A stretch of DNA of 10,721 nt from Porphyromonadaceae bacterium UBA4702 (GCA_002404675.1 DHKE01000041.1:1-10721); one strand, 5' to 3'; counted from the stretch's first letter, positions 1-7,430 are shown. Notes: a model not told the origin generated them from the sequence alone. A program made the numbers and translations.

Positions 1-829
1 TGGTGCATTTGGTCACGTCCAGCACATCCACGTTCTTGTTGTTGCTCAATGACAGCGACGTCAGCTCGGGGTAGTCTCCGAGGACGAAGGGATTGTCCGT
101 GCCCATGGTCATCAGACGGTTGCCGCTGAGGTTGAGCGTGCGCAGAGAGGGCAGCGACACAGGGTAGAAGTTGCTCAGGCTGCAGTTGCTCAGGTTTATG
201 CTCGTCAGGGTGGCCTGCGAGCTTTCGGGCAGGCAGATGAATATCGAGGCCAGGTCCGGGCAGTCGTTGAGCGTCAGGTATTTCAGCGCTGTCTGGTACT
301 GCACGTCGAGGCACTGCAGACCTGTGTTGTTGTTGAGTGTGAGCCACTCCAGAGTCTTGCCGCAGTTTTCGAGCGAGAGTGTAGGGTTGGTTGCCGGCGA
401 GTTCTGGATGTTGTTGTATGACAGGTCGAGGCTTGTCAGAGGAGTCAGGGTGAGCAGTTCGAACGAAGTGAGGGAATTTTTGCTCAGATCGAGCTTTGTG
501 AGGTTGGACATGCCGTCCAGCTCAGCGGAAGTCAGCTGTGCCTCCTGGAGCTGGAACTCGGTCACCTGTCCGGAGACAGTGATAGTCGAGCCCTCGATGG
601 TCCCGTCGATCCAGCGCTGCCATGCCGCCTGGTCGGGGTCAATTGTGAATTTCTGTTCCACACCGTTGCCGAAGTCGATGGTGATCGGCTGTGTGGACGA
701 CACGACATTGGCGAGGATGCGTACCGCTGTCCCCTGTGGCGCTGCTGTCGTGAAAGTCATCGTACCTTGCGCCATAGCCCCTGTCGTTGCCAACATGGCT
801 GACACAATGGCAAGTAAAACTTGTTTCAT
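1..829 (-). CDS. Secreted leucine-rich-repeat protein, 3' end beyond window
   Basis: The reading frame is open from the ATG at 829 to the left edge (276 codons visible, no stop). Residues 1-20 form a signal peptide: a Lys near the start, a hydrophobic core, and an A-M-A cleavage site before Gln21. Residues about 21-95 are a beta-rich lead-in of the sort found before LRRs in Bacteroidales surface proteins. From about residue 100 on there are irregular LRRs of the LxxLxLxxN type, for example LTKLDLSKNSL (110-120), LTSLDLSYNNI (131-141), LKYLTLNDC (182-190), LRTLNLSGNRL (229-239) and LTSLSLSNN (256-264). The protein is exported and probably surface-exposed or periplasmic, with a likely binding role; no enzyme domain is visible. 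The C-terminal sorting or anchoring domain lies outside the window, so the final location is unknown. A promoter lies 78 bases upstream. The LRR call is firm; the ligand is unknown. Confidence 0.85.
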   Translation of the reverse strand, partial: MKQVLLAIVSAMLATTGAMAQGTMTFTTAAPQGTAVRILANVVSSTQPITIDFGNGVEQKFTIDPDQAAWQRWIDGTIEGSTITVSGQVTEFQLQEAQLTSAELDGMSNLTKLDLSKNSLTSFELLTLTPLTSLDLSYNNIQNSPATNPTLSLENCGKTLEWLTLNNNTGLQCLDVQYQTALKYLTLNDCPDLASIFICLPESSQATLTSINLSNCSLSNFYPVSLPSLRTLNLSGNRLMTMGTDNPFVLGDYPELTSLSLSNNKNVDVLDVTKCT

Positions 830-906
830 AGACTGTCTTGAATACTATAAGGTTATTAGCTGTTTCGACTGTGCCGCAAGCATGCGCATACGACACAATC
901 ATGGGA

Positions 907-938
907 CAAAGGTAACTATTAATGTGTTATCAACCAAA
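907..938 (-). promoter_or_regulatory. Bacteroidetes-type promoter of the LRR gene
   Basis: Read on the minus strand, a TTTG box (938-935) is followed by a 20-base spacer and a perfect TACCTTTG -7 box (914-907). This matches the Bacteroidetes primary sigma factor consensus TTTG-N19-21-TAnnTTTG. Transcription would start near 900, giving a leader of about 70 bases before the ATG at 829. Confidence 0.75.
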
Positions 939-1047
939 CTATTTGAGCGTTTTTTTTTGATTTCACTTATCGCGTGCGCAAGAGCAAGGCACAGCCTTGT
1001 TAATGTTTCTTTGCAGTGAGTGCGAGTGTCATGTCGCGGAAAATTGC

Positions 1048-1055
1048 TTATTTTG
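1048..1055 (+). promoter_or_regulatory. Weak candidate -7 box upstream of fabD
   Basis: TTATTTTG differs from TAnnTTTG at one position and sits 31 bases before the fabD ATG. There is no clear TTG box 19-21 bases upstream. It is the best candidate in the divergent gap on this strand, but a weak one. Confidence 0.3.
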
Positions 1056-1086
1056 CGCCCTAATCAATAATTGAACATCATAGTAT

Positions 1087-1965
1087 ATGAAAGCATTTGT
1101 ATTCCCCGGTCAGGGCGCCCAGTTCGTGGGTATGGGCAAAGACCTCTACGAGAGCAGCAGCCTCGCCCATGACATGTTCGAGAAAGCCAACGAGGTGCTG
1201 GGCTTCCGCATCACCGACCTCATGTTTGAAGGCACGGAGGATGACCTGAAGCAGACCAAGGTGACGCAGCCGGCGATATTCCTGCACAGCGTGATACTCG
1301 CCGCTAAGCTCGGCGAGGAGTTCAAGCCTGACATGGTGGCTGGCCACAGCCTCGGCGAGTTCTCCGCACTCGTAGCTGCCGGCGCACTCGGCTTTGAGGA
1401 TGGCCTGCGCCTCGTCGCTACTCGTGCAATGGCTATGCAGAAGGCGTGTGAGGCTAACCCTTCGACTATGGCGGCTGTGCTCGCCCTGCCTGACGAGAAG
1501 GTGGAAGAGATATGCGCCACGGTGGATGACATAGTTGCCCCCGCCAACTACAACTGCCCCGGCCAGGTTGTCATCTCCGGCACAAACGCGGGCATCGACG
1601 CTGCGTGCGAGAAGCTGCTTGCTGCCGGCGCGAAGCGTGCGCTCAAGCTCAAGGTGGGCGGTGCGTTCCATTCGCCGCTCATGGAGCCCGCCAAGGAGGA
1701 ACTGGCACGCGCCATTGAGGCTGCTGACTTCCATGCGCCGGTATGCCCTGTTTACCAGAACGTTGACGGCAAGCCGCACACTGACCCTGCGGAAATCAAG
1801 GCTAACCTGATAGCGCAGCTCACTGCCCCAGTGCGCTGGACACAGGACGTTCAGGCTATGATAGCCGACGGCGCGGACGAGTTCGTAGAGCTGGGCCCGG
1901 GCAAGGTGCTTCAGGGACTAATTCTGAAGATAGACCGCAAGGTGGCTGTCAGCGGCAAGCAGTGA
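1087..1965 (+). CDS. fabD: Malonyl-CoA:ACP transacylase FabD
   Basis: This cytoplasmic enzyme moves malonyl groups from CoA to acyl carrier protein, supplying the extender unit for type II fatty-acid synthesis. The 292-residue product spans the whole family length (E. coli FabD is about 309). Visible signatures are the N-terminal FPGQGAQ (6-12), the nucleophile elbow GHSLGE (86-91) with catalytic Ser88, Arg113 in the malonyl carboxylate-binding position, His195 in GGAFHSP as the catalytic His, Gln244 in IAQLTAPVRW, and VELGPGKVL (267-275). All residues expected for an active enzyme are present. The ATG follows an AT-rich leader with no Shine-Dalgarno sequence, as is usual in Bacteroidetes. 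asd follows 58 bases later with no obvious promoter or terminator between, so the two may be co-transcribed. No other fab genes are next to it. The dedicated FabD length argues against a polyketide-type AT domain. Confidence 0.96.
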   Translation: MKAFVFPGQGAQFVGMGKDLYESSSLAHDMFEKANEVLGFRITDLMFEGTEDDLKQTKVTQPAIFLHSVILAAKLGEEFKPDMVAGHSLGEFSALVAAGALGFEDGLRLVATRAMAMQKACEANPSTMAAVLALPDEKVEEICATVDDIVAPANYNCPGQVVISGTNAGIDAACEKLLAAGAKRALKLKVGGAFHSPLMEPAKEELARAIEAADFHAPVCPVYQNVDGKPHTDPAEIKANLIAQLTAPVRWTQDVQAMIADGADEFVELGPGKVLQGLILKIDRKVAVSGKQ

Positions 1966-2023
1966 CACGGCGGCCGTTGCCTTTCAATACATTAGATACT
2001 AACGCATAAACACTCTGTCAACC

Positions 2024-3040
2024 ATGAACATAGCTATTGTAGGCGCAAGCGGCGCGGTAGGGCAGGAGTTCCTCGCCATACTCGAAGACCGCGACTTCCC
2101 CGTTGACGGGCTGCGGCTGTTCGGCTCGAAGCGCAGCGCAGGGCGCAAGTACACTTTCCGTGGCAATGAATACACTGTCGAGGAGCTGACGCATGAATCG
2201 GACTTCAGCGGCACTCAGATAGCGTTCGTCTCTGCCGGCGGCTCGACTTCACGCGAGTACGCGGACACCATAACGCGCCACGGCACGCTGATGATAGACA
2301 ATTCGTCGGCGTTCCGCATGGACCCGATGGTGCCGCTGGTAGTGCCGGAGGTGAACGGCGTTGACAGCCTGTTGCGCCCCAAGCGCATAATAGGCAACCC
2401 GAACTGCTCGACGATAATAATGCTCATGGCGGTTGCGCCTATCAACGAGCTGTCGCCAATACGCAACATCCGTGTAGCCACTTACCAAGCGGCCTCGGGA
2501 GCCGGTGCGGCAGCAATGGAGGAGCTGGTGGAGCAGCACCGCGCTATCGCCGCAGGCGAGCCGGTGAGGGTGGAGAAGTTCTCTTCGCAGCTGGCTTACA
2601 ACGTCATACCGCAGATAGACGTGTTCGGCGAGGGCGACTATACCAACGAGGAGCTGAAGATGCACAATGAGACGCGCAAGATACTGCACAGCAGCCGCAT
2701 CAACGTGTCGGCGACGTGTGTGCGCGTCCCCGTGATGCGTGCTCACAGCGAGGCTATATGGGTAGAGACGGCAGCCCCGGTGTCGGTGGCTAAGGCGCGC
2801 CATGCGCTGGAGCACGCCGCCGGCGTTGTGGTCATGGACGACCCGCAGGACGCAGCCTACCCAATGCCCCTCGACGCGATAGGGCGCGAGCCGGTGTTCG
2901 TGGGACGGATGCGCCAGGACCTGTGCAGCGACAATGCGCTGGCGCTGTGGGCCGTAGGCGACCAGATAAAGAAGGGCGCGGCTCTCAACGCGATCCAGAT
3001 AGCCGAATGGCTCATAGAGAACGACCCGACAATGAGATGA
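2024..3040 (+). CDS. asd: Aspartate-semialdehyde dehydrogenase
   Basis: The enzyme reduces L-aspartyl-4-phosphate with NADPH to L-aspartate semialdehyde. This is the branch point to lysine/diaminopimelate, threonine and methionine, so it feeds both protein and cell-wall synthesis in the cytoplasm. The 338-residue length is normal. The N-terminal Rossmann fold starts with [10 protein letters not shown] (7-16). The substrate-binding NSSAFRM (93-99) carries Arg98. The catalytic cysteine is Cys128 in GNPNCST (124-130). YQAASGAG (154-161) follows, and the acid-base histidine is His241 in MRAHSEA (238-244). The C-terminal dimerisation region ends in [19 protein letters not shown] sequence, which is standard for the family. 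The overall pattern is closer to the Gram-positive and Bacteroidetes type (short NADP loop) than to the longer E. coli type. It lies 58 bases after fabD in the same direction. A repeat/hairpin element begins 25 bases after its stop and may end or attenuate its transcript. Confidence 0.96.
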   Translation: MNIAIVGASGAVGQEFLAILEDRDFPVDGLRLFGSKRSAGRKYTFRGNEYTVEELTHESDFSGTQIAFVSAGGSTSREYADTITRHGTLMIDNSSAFRMDPMVPLVVPEVNGVDSLLRPKRIIGNPNCSTIIMLMAVAPINELSPIRNIRVATYQAASGAGAAAMEELVEQHRAIAAGEPVRVEKFSSQLAYNVIPQIDVFGEGDYTNEELKMHNETRKILHSSRINVSATCVRVPVMRAHSEAIWVETAAPVSVAKARHALEHAAGVVVMDDPQDAAYPMPLDAIGREPVFVGRMRQDLCSDNALALWAVGDQIKKGAALNAIQIAEWLIENDPTMR

Positions 3041-3064
3041 CAACACGCCCTCAAGGCGATAACG

Positions 3065-3103
3065 TTAAGGTCCTTAAGGTCTTTAATGACCTTAGGGACT
3101 TTA
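3065..3103 (+). repeat. 9-base tandem repeat forming a long hairpin (asd-GNAT gap)
   Basis: Four 9-base units of the form TTAAGGTCY stand head to tail: 3065-3073, 3074-3082, 3083-3091 and 3092-3100. The first two differ only in the last base, the third and fourth are diverged, and a partial fifth unit TTA follows. The divergence makes the element self-complementary: 3066-3081 pairs with 3088-3103 around the 6-base loop TTTAAT. That gives 16 pairs in total, including two G-U wobbles. No U-tract follows (the next bases are TATTACGC), so it is not a textbook intrinsic terminator. It ends 10 bases before the GNAT ATG at 3114 and could affect that gene's translation or readthrough from asd. The repeat and the pairing are read directly from the sequence; any role is inferred. 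Confidence 0.7.
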
Positions 3104-3113
3104 TATTACGCTA

Positions 3114-3659
3114 ATGACAATGAGCGAACTCCGATACCGTGACATCATACCTGCCGACTATGCGGACTTGCTGCGGCTGTACTGCCTGTCGTTCCCTGCC
3201 GGCGAGCGTCGCGCCTATGCCGGCGAGCAGGGTTTCCACTCGTTTCTGACTGCCAACGGCGACAGGTTTCATCCGCTTGTCATTACGCTCGGCGGAGAGT
3301 TCGCCGGCTTCCTGACGTACTGGGAGTTTCCCGGATATGTGTATGTGGAGCATTTCGCCGTAGAGCCGGAGATGAGGGGCAACGACATCGGCGGCAGCAT
3401 GCTGCGCCACCTGGTGGAGAGCGTCAGTGACCGTGTGCTGCTTGAGGTGGAGCATCCCGGCACGCCGGAGGCACGCCGCCGCATCGGCTTTTACGAGCGT
3501 CACGGCTTCCGCCTGCATACCGGCATCGAGTATGTGCAGCCGCCCTACGACCCTTCGCTGCCCGAGGTGCCGCTGCTGCTGATGACGCACGGCGATGTGG
3601 ACTTGTCTGATCCTCGCGAGGCTCTCGCCCCGATGCTCCGCGCAGTATACAATGCCTGA
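3114..3659 (+). CDS. GNAT-family N-acetyltransferase
   Basis: A 181-residue, single-domain member of the GNAT superfamily, which moves an acetyl group from acetyl-CoA to an amine. The acetyl-CoA pyrophosphate-binding motif A is visible as VEPEMRGNDIGG (83-94), a variant of V-x4-R-G-x-G/A-x-G. It follows the beta-strand YVYVEHFAV (75-83). Motif B is FYERHGF (126-132), followed by a final strand region. The N-terminus (LRYRDIIPADYADLLRLY) is the usual GNAT start. The substrate cannot be told from the sequence; a small molecule or a protein N-terminus are both possible. The ATG at 3114 gives MTMSEL; a second in-frame ATG at 3120 is equally plausible because the upstream hairpin ends at 3103. The gene is co-directional with asd, 73 bases after it. 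Its stop is one base from the stop of the convergent PHP gene. Confidence 0.88.
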   Translation: MTMSELRYRDIIPADYADLLRLYCLSFPAGERRAYAGEQGFHSFLTANGDRFHPLVITLGGEFAGFLTYWEFPGYVYVEHFAVEPEMRGNDIGGSMLRHLVESVSDRVLLEVEHPGTPEARRRIGFYERHGFRLHTGIEYVQPPYDPSLPEVPLLLMTHGDVDLSDPREALAPMLRAVYNA

Positions 3660-3660
3660 T

Positions 3661-4485
3661 TTACAAGGCGATGCCGTCCTCGGCGAGGGCGCGGAAGGCT
3701 TCGGCTCGCCCTGCGTTGATGAGGTCTGCGCTGTGCGCGTCGCTGTTGACGACAAGCGTCACGCCGGCATCCGCAAGCCTCTTCCACCAGCGGCGGTCGG
3801 GGAAGAAGCGTCCGCTTCGGGCGTATGCCTTGGTGTTCAGCTCTACGGGCAGCCCCGAAGCGATGATTTCGCCGATTACGCTGCCTGCTGCCACCTGATA
3901 CCATGTCTCGTCCTCGATGCCAGGGCGTGCCTGTGAGGCGTTGTTGGCTATCTTGTCGAAATGCCCTATGATGTCGATGCCGCCGAGGGCGACCATCTCT
4001 GCCACTTGCCCGAAATACTTCTCAACCACATAGCGCAGGTCGTCGCGGAAGCAGTCGTGGAGATAGCGGGCAAACCGCTCGAAGCGTCCGTCGCAGTCCA
4101 CGTATTCGCCGCGCTGCGCAGGCACGAAATGCACAGAGCCGAGGCGCACGTCCAGCGGCAGAGACTTGAAGTATTCGCAATGCGGCCCTTCCTGCGGCGA
4201 CAGGTAGTCTATCTCCATGCCAGTGTACAGGTTCATGCGCCCTGCATATTCGCGTTTCAGCCGCTCGCACTCGCTGATGTATTCAGTCACTGCCGCGTAT
4301 GGCATGTTGCATGGCGTGCCGAGGCTCACCGGCGAGTGTGTGGTGAAGGCGTAGTGCTTGAACCCTGCCGCTGCCGCTGCACGCGCCATCTCATCTATGG
4401 GAGAGCGTCCGTCACAGTAGGGCGTGTGCGAGTGGAAGTTGTATGCGCGTGTCGCCCTGGCTGTCTGCTTGATGTCTGGCCTCAT
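3661..4485 (-). CDS. PHP-domain phosphatase, histidinol-phosphatase (HisJ/HisK) type
   Basis: A metal-dependent phosphoesterase of the PHP superfamily, most like the histidinol-phosphatases that turn L-histidinol phosphate into histidinol. Taking the ATG at 4485, the product has 274 residues, the normal length. Metal-binding motifs are in the expected order: HSH (18-20), Asp25 in YCDG, TTHSP with His50, GMEID with Glu91, GSVHF with His119, GHFDK with His175 and Asp177, and VNSDAH with Asp249 and His251. The start is chosen because its ATG overlaps the cstA stop as ATGA (4485-4482), the classic sign of translational coupling. An upstream ATG at 4533 would add 16 residues read out of frame from the cstA tail. 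Many Bacteroidetes already have a HisB with a phosphatase domain, and no his genes are next to it. The true substrate may therefore be another phosphate ester. Confidence 0.85.
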   Translation of the reverse strand: MRPDIKQTARATRAYNFHSHTPYCDGRSPIDEMARAAAAAGFKHYAFTTHSPVSLGTPCNMPYAAVTEYISECERLKREYAGRMNLYTGMEIDYLSPQEGPHCEYFKSLPLDVRLGSVHFVPAQRGEYVDCDGRFERFARYLHDCFRDDLRYVVEKYFGQVAEMVALGGIDIIGHFDKIANNASQARPGIEDETWYQVAAGSVIGEIIASGLPVELNTKAYARSGRFFPDRRWWKRLADAGVTLVVNSDAHSADLINAGRAEAFRALAEDGIAL

Positions 4486-5957
4486 GATGCCTGCCGCTTG
4501 AGTTTGCCGTCCTTGAGCCCTTTGACGAAGCACGCGAACATGACGAGCATGACTGCAGCCGCAGCCGTGCCGAGGCCTACCGCCACGGGGTAGCTTATCT
4601 TGGTCTCAAACAGGGTGTCTGTGAGCGCGGAGAAGCCTTCTGGAGCGAAGAATATGTATGTCACGGTCACGCAGGTCATGAAGAGCGCGGGGATGAGGGT
4701 GACGAAGTATTGCTTGCGCTCACGTGCCAGCCATACGGTTATCGCCCACAGGGTGAAGACTGACAACGCCTGGTTGCACCATGCGAAGTAGCGCCACAGC
4801 ACCTCGTATGGGGCTAGCATGACCACGAAGCAGAGTATGAATATCGGCACGGAGATGAGCAGCCGCTTGGCAATGGTGCGCTGCGGCGTGCGTGTGAAGT
4901 CTGCCGCGATGAGGCGTGCCGAGCGCAGCGCTGTGTCGCCCGAGGTGATGGGCGCGGCTATCACGCCGAGCACTGCAAGCACCCCGCCGACTGTGCCGAG
5001 CCACTCCTGCGATAGGTTGTCTACAAGCACTGCCGGCGTGCCGCCGTTTTTGGCGAGGTAAGCAGCGAGCTGCTCGTAGCCGCCGGTGAATGCCACCGCT
5101 GCCGCAGCCCATATCAGCGCGACGACACCCTCGGTGACCATTGCACCGTGAAATATGTGCCGCCCTTTGCCCTCTGATGCCATGCAGCGAGCCATCATCG
5201 GCGACTGCGTGGCGTGGAAGCCGGAGATCGCCCCGCACGCTATCGACACGAACATCATCGGAAAAATCGGGTTGGCTTCCGGGTCAGCCTTGTGGTTGTA
5301 GAACTGGTCCCATATCTCTGGTACGCTGTCGTGGTGGACGAACAGCATCACCAGCACGCCGACGGCCATGAAGAGCAGCGCAACGCCGAACACGGGGTAG
5401 AGCTTGCCTATCAGCTTGTCAATGGGCAGCAGCGTGGCGAGCATGTAGTATGCGAAGATGACGACTATCCAGAACACGCGGTCGAGGCTGTCGGGGGTGA
5501 GCATCGCCAGCAGGTCGGCCGGGTTGTAGACGAACACTGCGCCTACGAGTATCATCAGCACAAGCGCGAACACACGCATGACATTCTTCACGCCGCTGCC
5601 GAGCTGGCTGCCCACTATCTCGGGCTGCGACGCGCCGCCCTGGCGCACGGACATCATGCCGGAGAGGTAGTCGTGGACGCTGCCGGCGAATATGGTGCCG
5701 AAGACTATCCACAGGAACGCCGACGGCCCGAACATCACGCCCATTATCGCGCCGAATATCGGCCCGAGGCCGGCGATGTTGAGAAACTGTATCAGGAACA
5801 GCTTCCACGGCGGCATCTCCACATAGTCCACGCCGTCGGCCATGGTCTTGACAGGCGTGGGGCGTTTCGGGTCTGCCCCGAATACTTTCTCGATGAACTT
5901 GCCGTAGAGCCACGAGCCAAGCAGCAGTACGACCAGTGATATGACGAATGAAATCAT
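4482..5957 (-). CDS. cstA: CstA-family transporter (carbon starvation protein A), short form
   Basis: A 491-residue, very hydrophobic inner-membrane protein with about 12-13 membrane segments. The first spans residues 1-18; others lie near 79-98, 127-145, 161-178, 184-207, 231-250, 270-292, 318-336, 367-384, 417-437 and 455-478. Family signatures are NIAGLGPIFGAIMG (60-73), FGTIFAGSVHDYLSGMMSVR (86-105), the ISGFHATQSP motif (244-253) and APITSGDTALRSARL (335-349). CstA and BtsT proteins of enterobacteria take up peptides and pyruvate during carbon limitation; a similar role is likely here but not proven. It is about 200 residues shorter than E. coli CstA (about 700), yet the end looks natural: a last membrane segment, then a short Lys/Arg-rich tail. 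The gene lies 51 bases after the TPR-propeller gene and overlaps the PHP phosphatase gene by four bases. No standard promoter was found directly upstream. A 12-base direct repeat is in the leader. Confidence 0.92.
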   Translation of the reverse strand: MISFVISLVVLLLGSWLYGKFIEKVFGADPKRPTPVKTMADGVDYVEMPPWKLFLIQFLNIAGLGPIFGAIMGVMFGPSAFLWIVFGTIFAGSVHDYLSGMMSVRQGGASQPEIVGSQLGSGVKNVMRVFALVLMILVGAVFVYNPADLLAMLTPDSLDRVFWIVVIFAYYMLATLLPIDKLIGKLYPVFGVALLFMAVGVLVMLFVHHDSVPEIWDQFYNHKADPEANPIFPMMFVSIACGAISGFHATQSPMMARCMASEGKGRHIFHGAMVTEGVVALIWAAAAVAFTGGYEQLAAYLAKNGGTPAVLVDNLSQEWLGTVGGVLAVLGVIAAPITSGDTALRSARLIAADFTRTPQRTIAKRLLISVPIFILCFVVMLAPYEVLWRYFAWCNQALSVFTLWAITVWLARERKQYFVTLIPALFMTCVTVTYIFFAPEGFSALTDTLFETKISYPVAVGLGTAAAAVMLVMFACFVKGLKDGKLKRQAS

Positions 5958-5965
5958 CGCGTGTA

Positions 5966-5993
5966 TGTATTATGTATATGCTGTATTATGTAT
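5966..5993. repeat. 12-base direct repeat in the leader of cstA
   Basis: TGTATTATGTAT (plus-strand reading) occurs twice without mismatch, at 5966-5977 and 5982-5993, with 4 bases between and a 16-base period. It fills most of the 51-base gap between the TPR-propeller stop (6009) and the cstA start (5957). It ends 9 bases from the cstA ATG. It could be a regulator site or simply a leader that expanded by slippage. Confidence 0.6.
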
Positions 5994-6008
5994 TGAATGT
6001 CGGTCTTT

Positions 6009-7430
6009 TCAGCGCACGGCTTTCTGCTCGGCGCGTATGGCCAGTGAGCGCAGTGAGCGCACGCGGCGGTAGAGCTGCTCGGTTTCATTCTCGAGGGCGA
6101 GTATCTGACGCGTCAGCTCTGCCGAGGGGCGGTTGCGGTACTGCCCGCGCATCTTGCCGAGGCGGTCGAGCGTCTGCGCGAGCTGCTCTTGCGTGTCGAG
6201 AAGCTGCTGCATCGTCTCTGCCGCGTCCTCGCTGGCGAAATCGTCAAAGCGCGTGTAGACCGTGCCGCCGGGCAGCGTGAGGCGGAACTGCTCCTGCGGC
6301 GTGCCGCCGTCAGGGTCGATGCTGCGTATAGTCTCCAGTATCTGCGAATAGTCGCTGCCGCTGTCCTGTGTCAGGCTGATGTCCGTCAGGCGGGCGAGCG
6401 CGGCGAGGTTCTCGGTGTCCTCGGGGTAGTTGTCGCGTATCTCGGAGGGTATGAACACGTATATCGTCAGGTCGCCGCCGGGGCTGTTGCGGTCTGTCGC
6501 CCACCAGCCTACGCCATTCGCCTCGTCAATGGCGAGCATCAGGTCGTCATACGGTGAGTTGTAGGGCATGCCGAGGTTCTGCGGCGTGCGGAACGAGCCG
6601 TCAGCCGGGTCGCACGTGGCCATGAATATGTCGTAGCCGCCGAGCGACTGCGGCCCGTCAGCGGCGAAATACAGCGTCATGCCGTCGGGCATCATGAAGG
6701 GGTATGCCGCGTTGCCGATGTTGAGCGTCGAGTCTGTGTATTCCGGTTCGCTCCACGAGCCGTCGTTCATGCGCACTGACTGCACCAGCCGCGAAGTGCC
6801 CAGCGAGTCGCACTGCGACCACATCATCATGCCGCCGAGCTCGCTGGCGAATGCCGCCGGCGACTGGCTGCGCCCCTGCGCAAAGGGTATCTGTCCCGGA
6901 GGAAGTATGCGCCCCGCCGATGCCGGCAGGCGGTAATGAGTGAAGAAGCCGTCACGGCTGACTGCGATGCTGTCGATGACCTCAATGCGCTCTACGCGCT
7001 GCATGTATGCCTGTGCCAGCGTGATGCGGCTTTCCTCAACAGCGGCCCCAGGAGCAACCGGCTTGGAGGCCTTCTGCTTCATCGTGCGGTAGCGGCGGTA
7101 TTGTTCCGAGGCTGTCGCGAAGTCGTAATCCTCGTAAGCCATTCGCCCCAGCAGCCTGTGCGCGTCAGCTACGCCGCGTGCTGCCGCCAGCCCGAGGCGC
7201 TCGCGTGCGCCCTCCCGGTCGCCGCTGTGCATCAGGGCTTCGCCGAGCAGGGCGTTCACCGCCCCCGCGTCCTTCGCGTCAGGGTTTGCGTCCAGGTATT
7301 CGCGCCCGGCAGCGGCCGCTGCGGCGTAGTCGTGGCTGTCGATGAGCGAGCGCAGCGTCTCCGCCACGTCCGCATGAAGGGTGTATGTCGCCGGCACGAG
7401 CAGCGCCAGCCAGATGATGAGTCGTTTCAC
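6009..7430 (-). CDS. Exported TPR / WD40-like (PD40) beta-propeller protein with coiled-coil tail
   Basis: The product has 473 residues starting from GTG at 7430. Residues 1-20 form a signal peptide (K-R, then LIIWLALLV, cleavage after L-H-A). Residues about 21-120 are helical, Ala-rich TPR-like repeats. Residues about 195-330 hold PD40/WD40-like propeller blades, seen in MPDGMTLYFAADG (247-259) running into GGYDIFMA (264-271), NLGMPYNSPYDDL (285-297) and ATDRNSPGGDLTIYVF (311-326). Residues about 401-473 are charged and predicted helical, probably a coiled coil. The first two parts resemble PorE/OmpA-linked proteins of Bacteroidetes, but no OmpA peptidoglycan-binding domain follows. Location is most likely periplasmic; function is unknown, perhaps a scaffold. 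GTG was chosen because a longer ATG at 7481 lies upstream of the -7 box at 7458-7451 and would not be transcribed from it. cstA follows after 51 bases and may be co-transcribed. Confidence 0.82.
   Translation of the reverse strand: MKRLIIWLALLVPATYTLHADVAETLRSLIDSHDYAAAAAAGREYLDANPDAKDAGAVNALLGEALMHSGDREGARERLGLAAARGVADAHRLLGRMAYEDYDFATASEQYRRYRTMKQKASKPVAPGAAVEESRITLAQAYMQRVERIEVIDSIAVSRDGFFTHYRLPASAGRILPPGQIPFAQGRSQSPAAFASELGGMMMWSQCDSLGTSRLVQSVRMNDGSWSEPEYTDSTLNIGNAAYPFMMPDGMTLYFAADGPQSLGGYDIFMATCDPADGSFRTPQNLGMPYNSPYDDLMLAIDEANGVGWWATDRNSPGGDLTIYVFIPSEIRDNYPEDTENLAALARLTDISLTQDSGSDYSQILETIRSIDPDGGTPQEQFRLTLPGGTVYTRFDDFASEDAAETMQQLLDTQEQLAQTLDRLGKMRGQYRNRPSAELTRQILALENETEQLYRRVRSLRSLAIRAEQKAVR

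Noticed and set aside
639..902. Minus-strand 87-codon frame overlapping the LRR start
   Set aside because: It is a different frame of the LRR gene's own 5' end and leader; the LRR frame has the signal peptide and the correctly placed promoter.
171..1019. Long plus-strand frame opposite the LRR gene
   Set aside because: It lies antisense to a frame with a signal peptide and regular LRRs, has no recognisable motif, and has no fitting promoter. It is a composition shadow.
1078..1779. Minus-strand 233-codon frame opposite fabD
   Set aside because: fabD carries all catalytic motifs on the plus strand; the opposite frame has no family features.
1966..2023. Possible terminator between fabD and asd (ACGG-CGG-CCGT)
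   Set aside because: The stem is only 4 bp and is not followed by a T-run, so it is not a credible terminator.
2249..3046. Minus-strand 265-codon frame opposite asd
   Set aside because: His/Arg-rich antisense shadow of an intact asd gene in GC-rich DNA.
4486..4533. Longer start for the PHP phosphatase at 4533
   Set aside because: The extension is the cstA tail read in another frame; the ATGA overlap at 4485-4482 gives the normal family length.
3961..4593. Plus-strand 210-codon frame opposite the PHP gene
   Set aside because: Antisense to conserved metal-binding motifs; no independent evidence of coding.
5214..5939. Plus-strand 241-codon frame opposite cstA
   Set aside because: His/Glu-rich antisense product typical of the complement of a membrane protein gene.
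6042..6059. Two tandem copies of CAGTGAGCG in the TPR-propeller 3' end
   Set aside because: It simply encodes a repeated Arg-Ser-Leu in a helical tail and is explained by coding.
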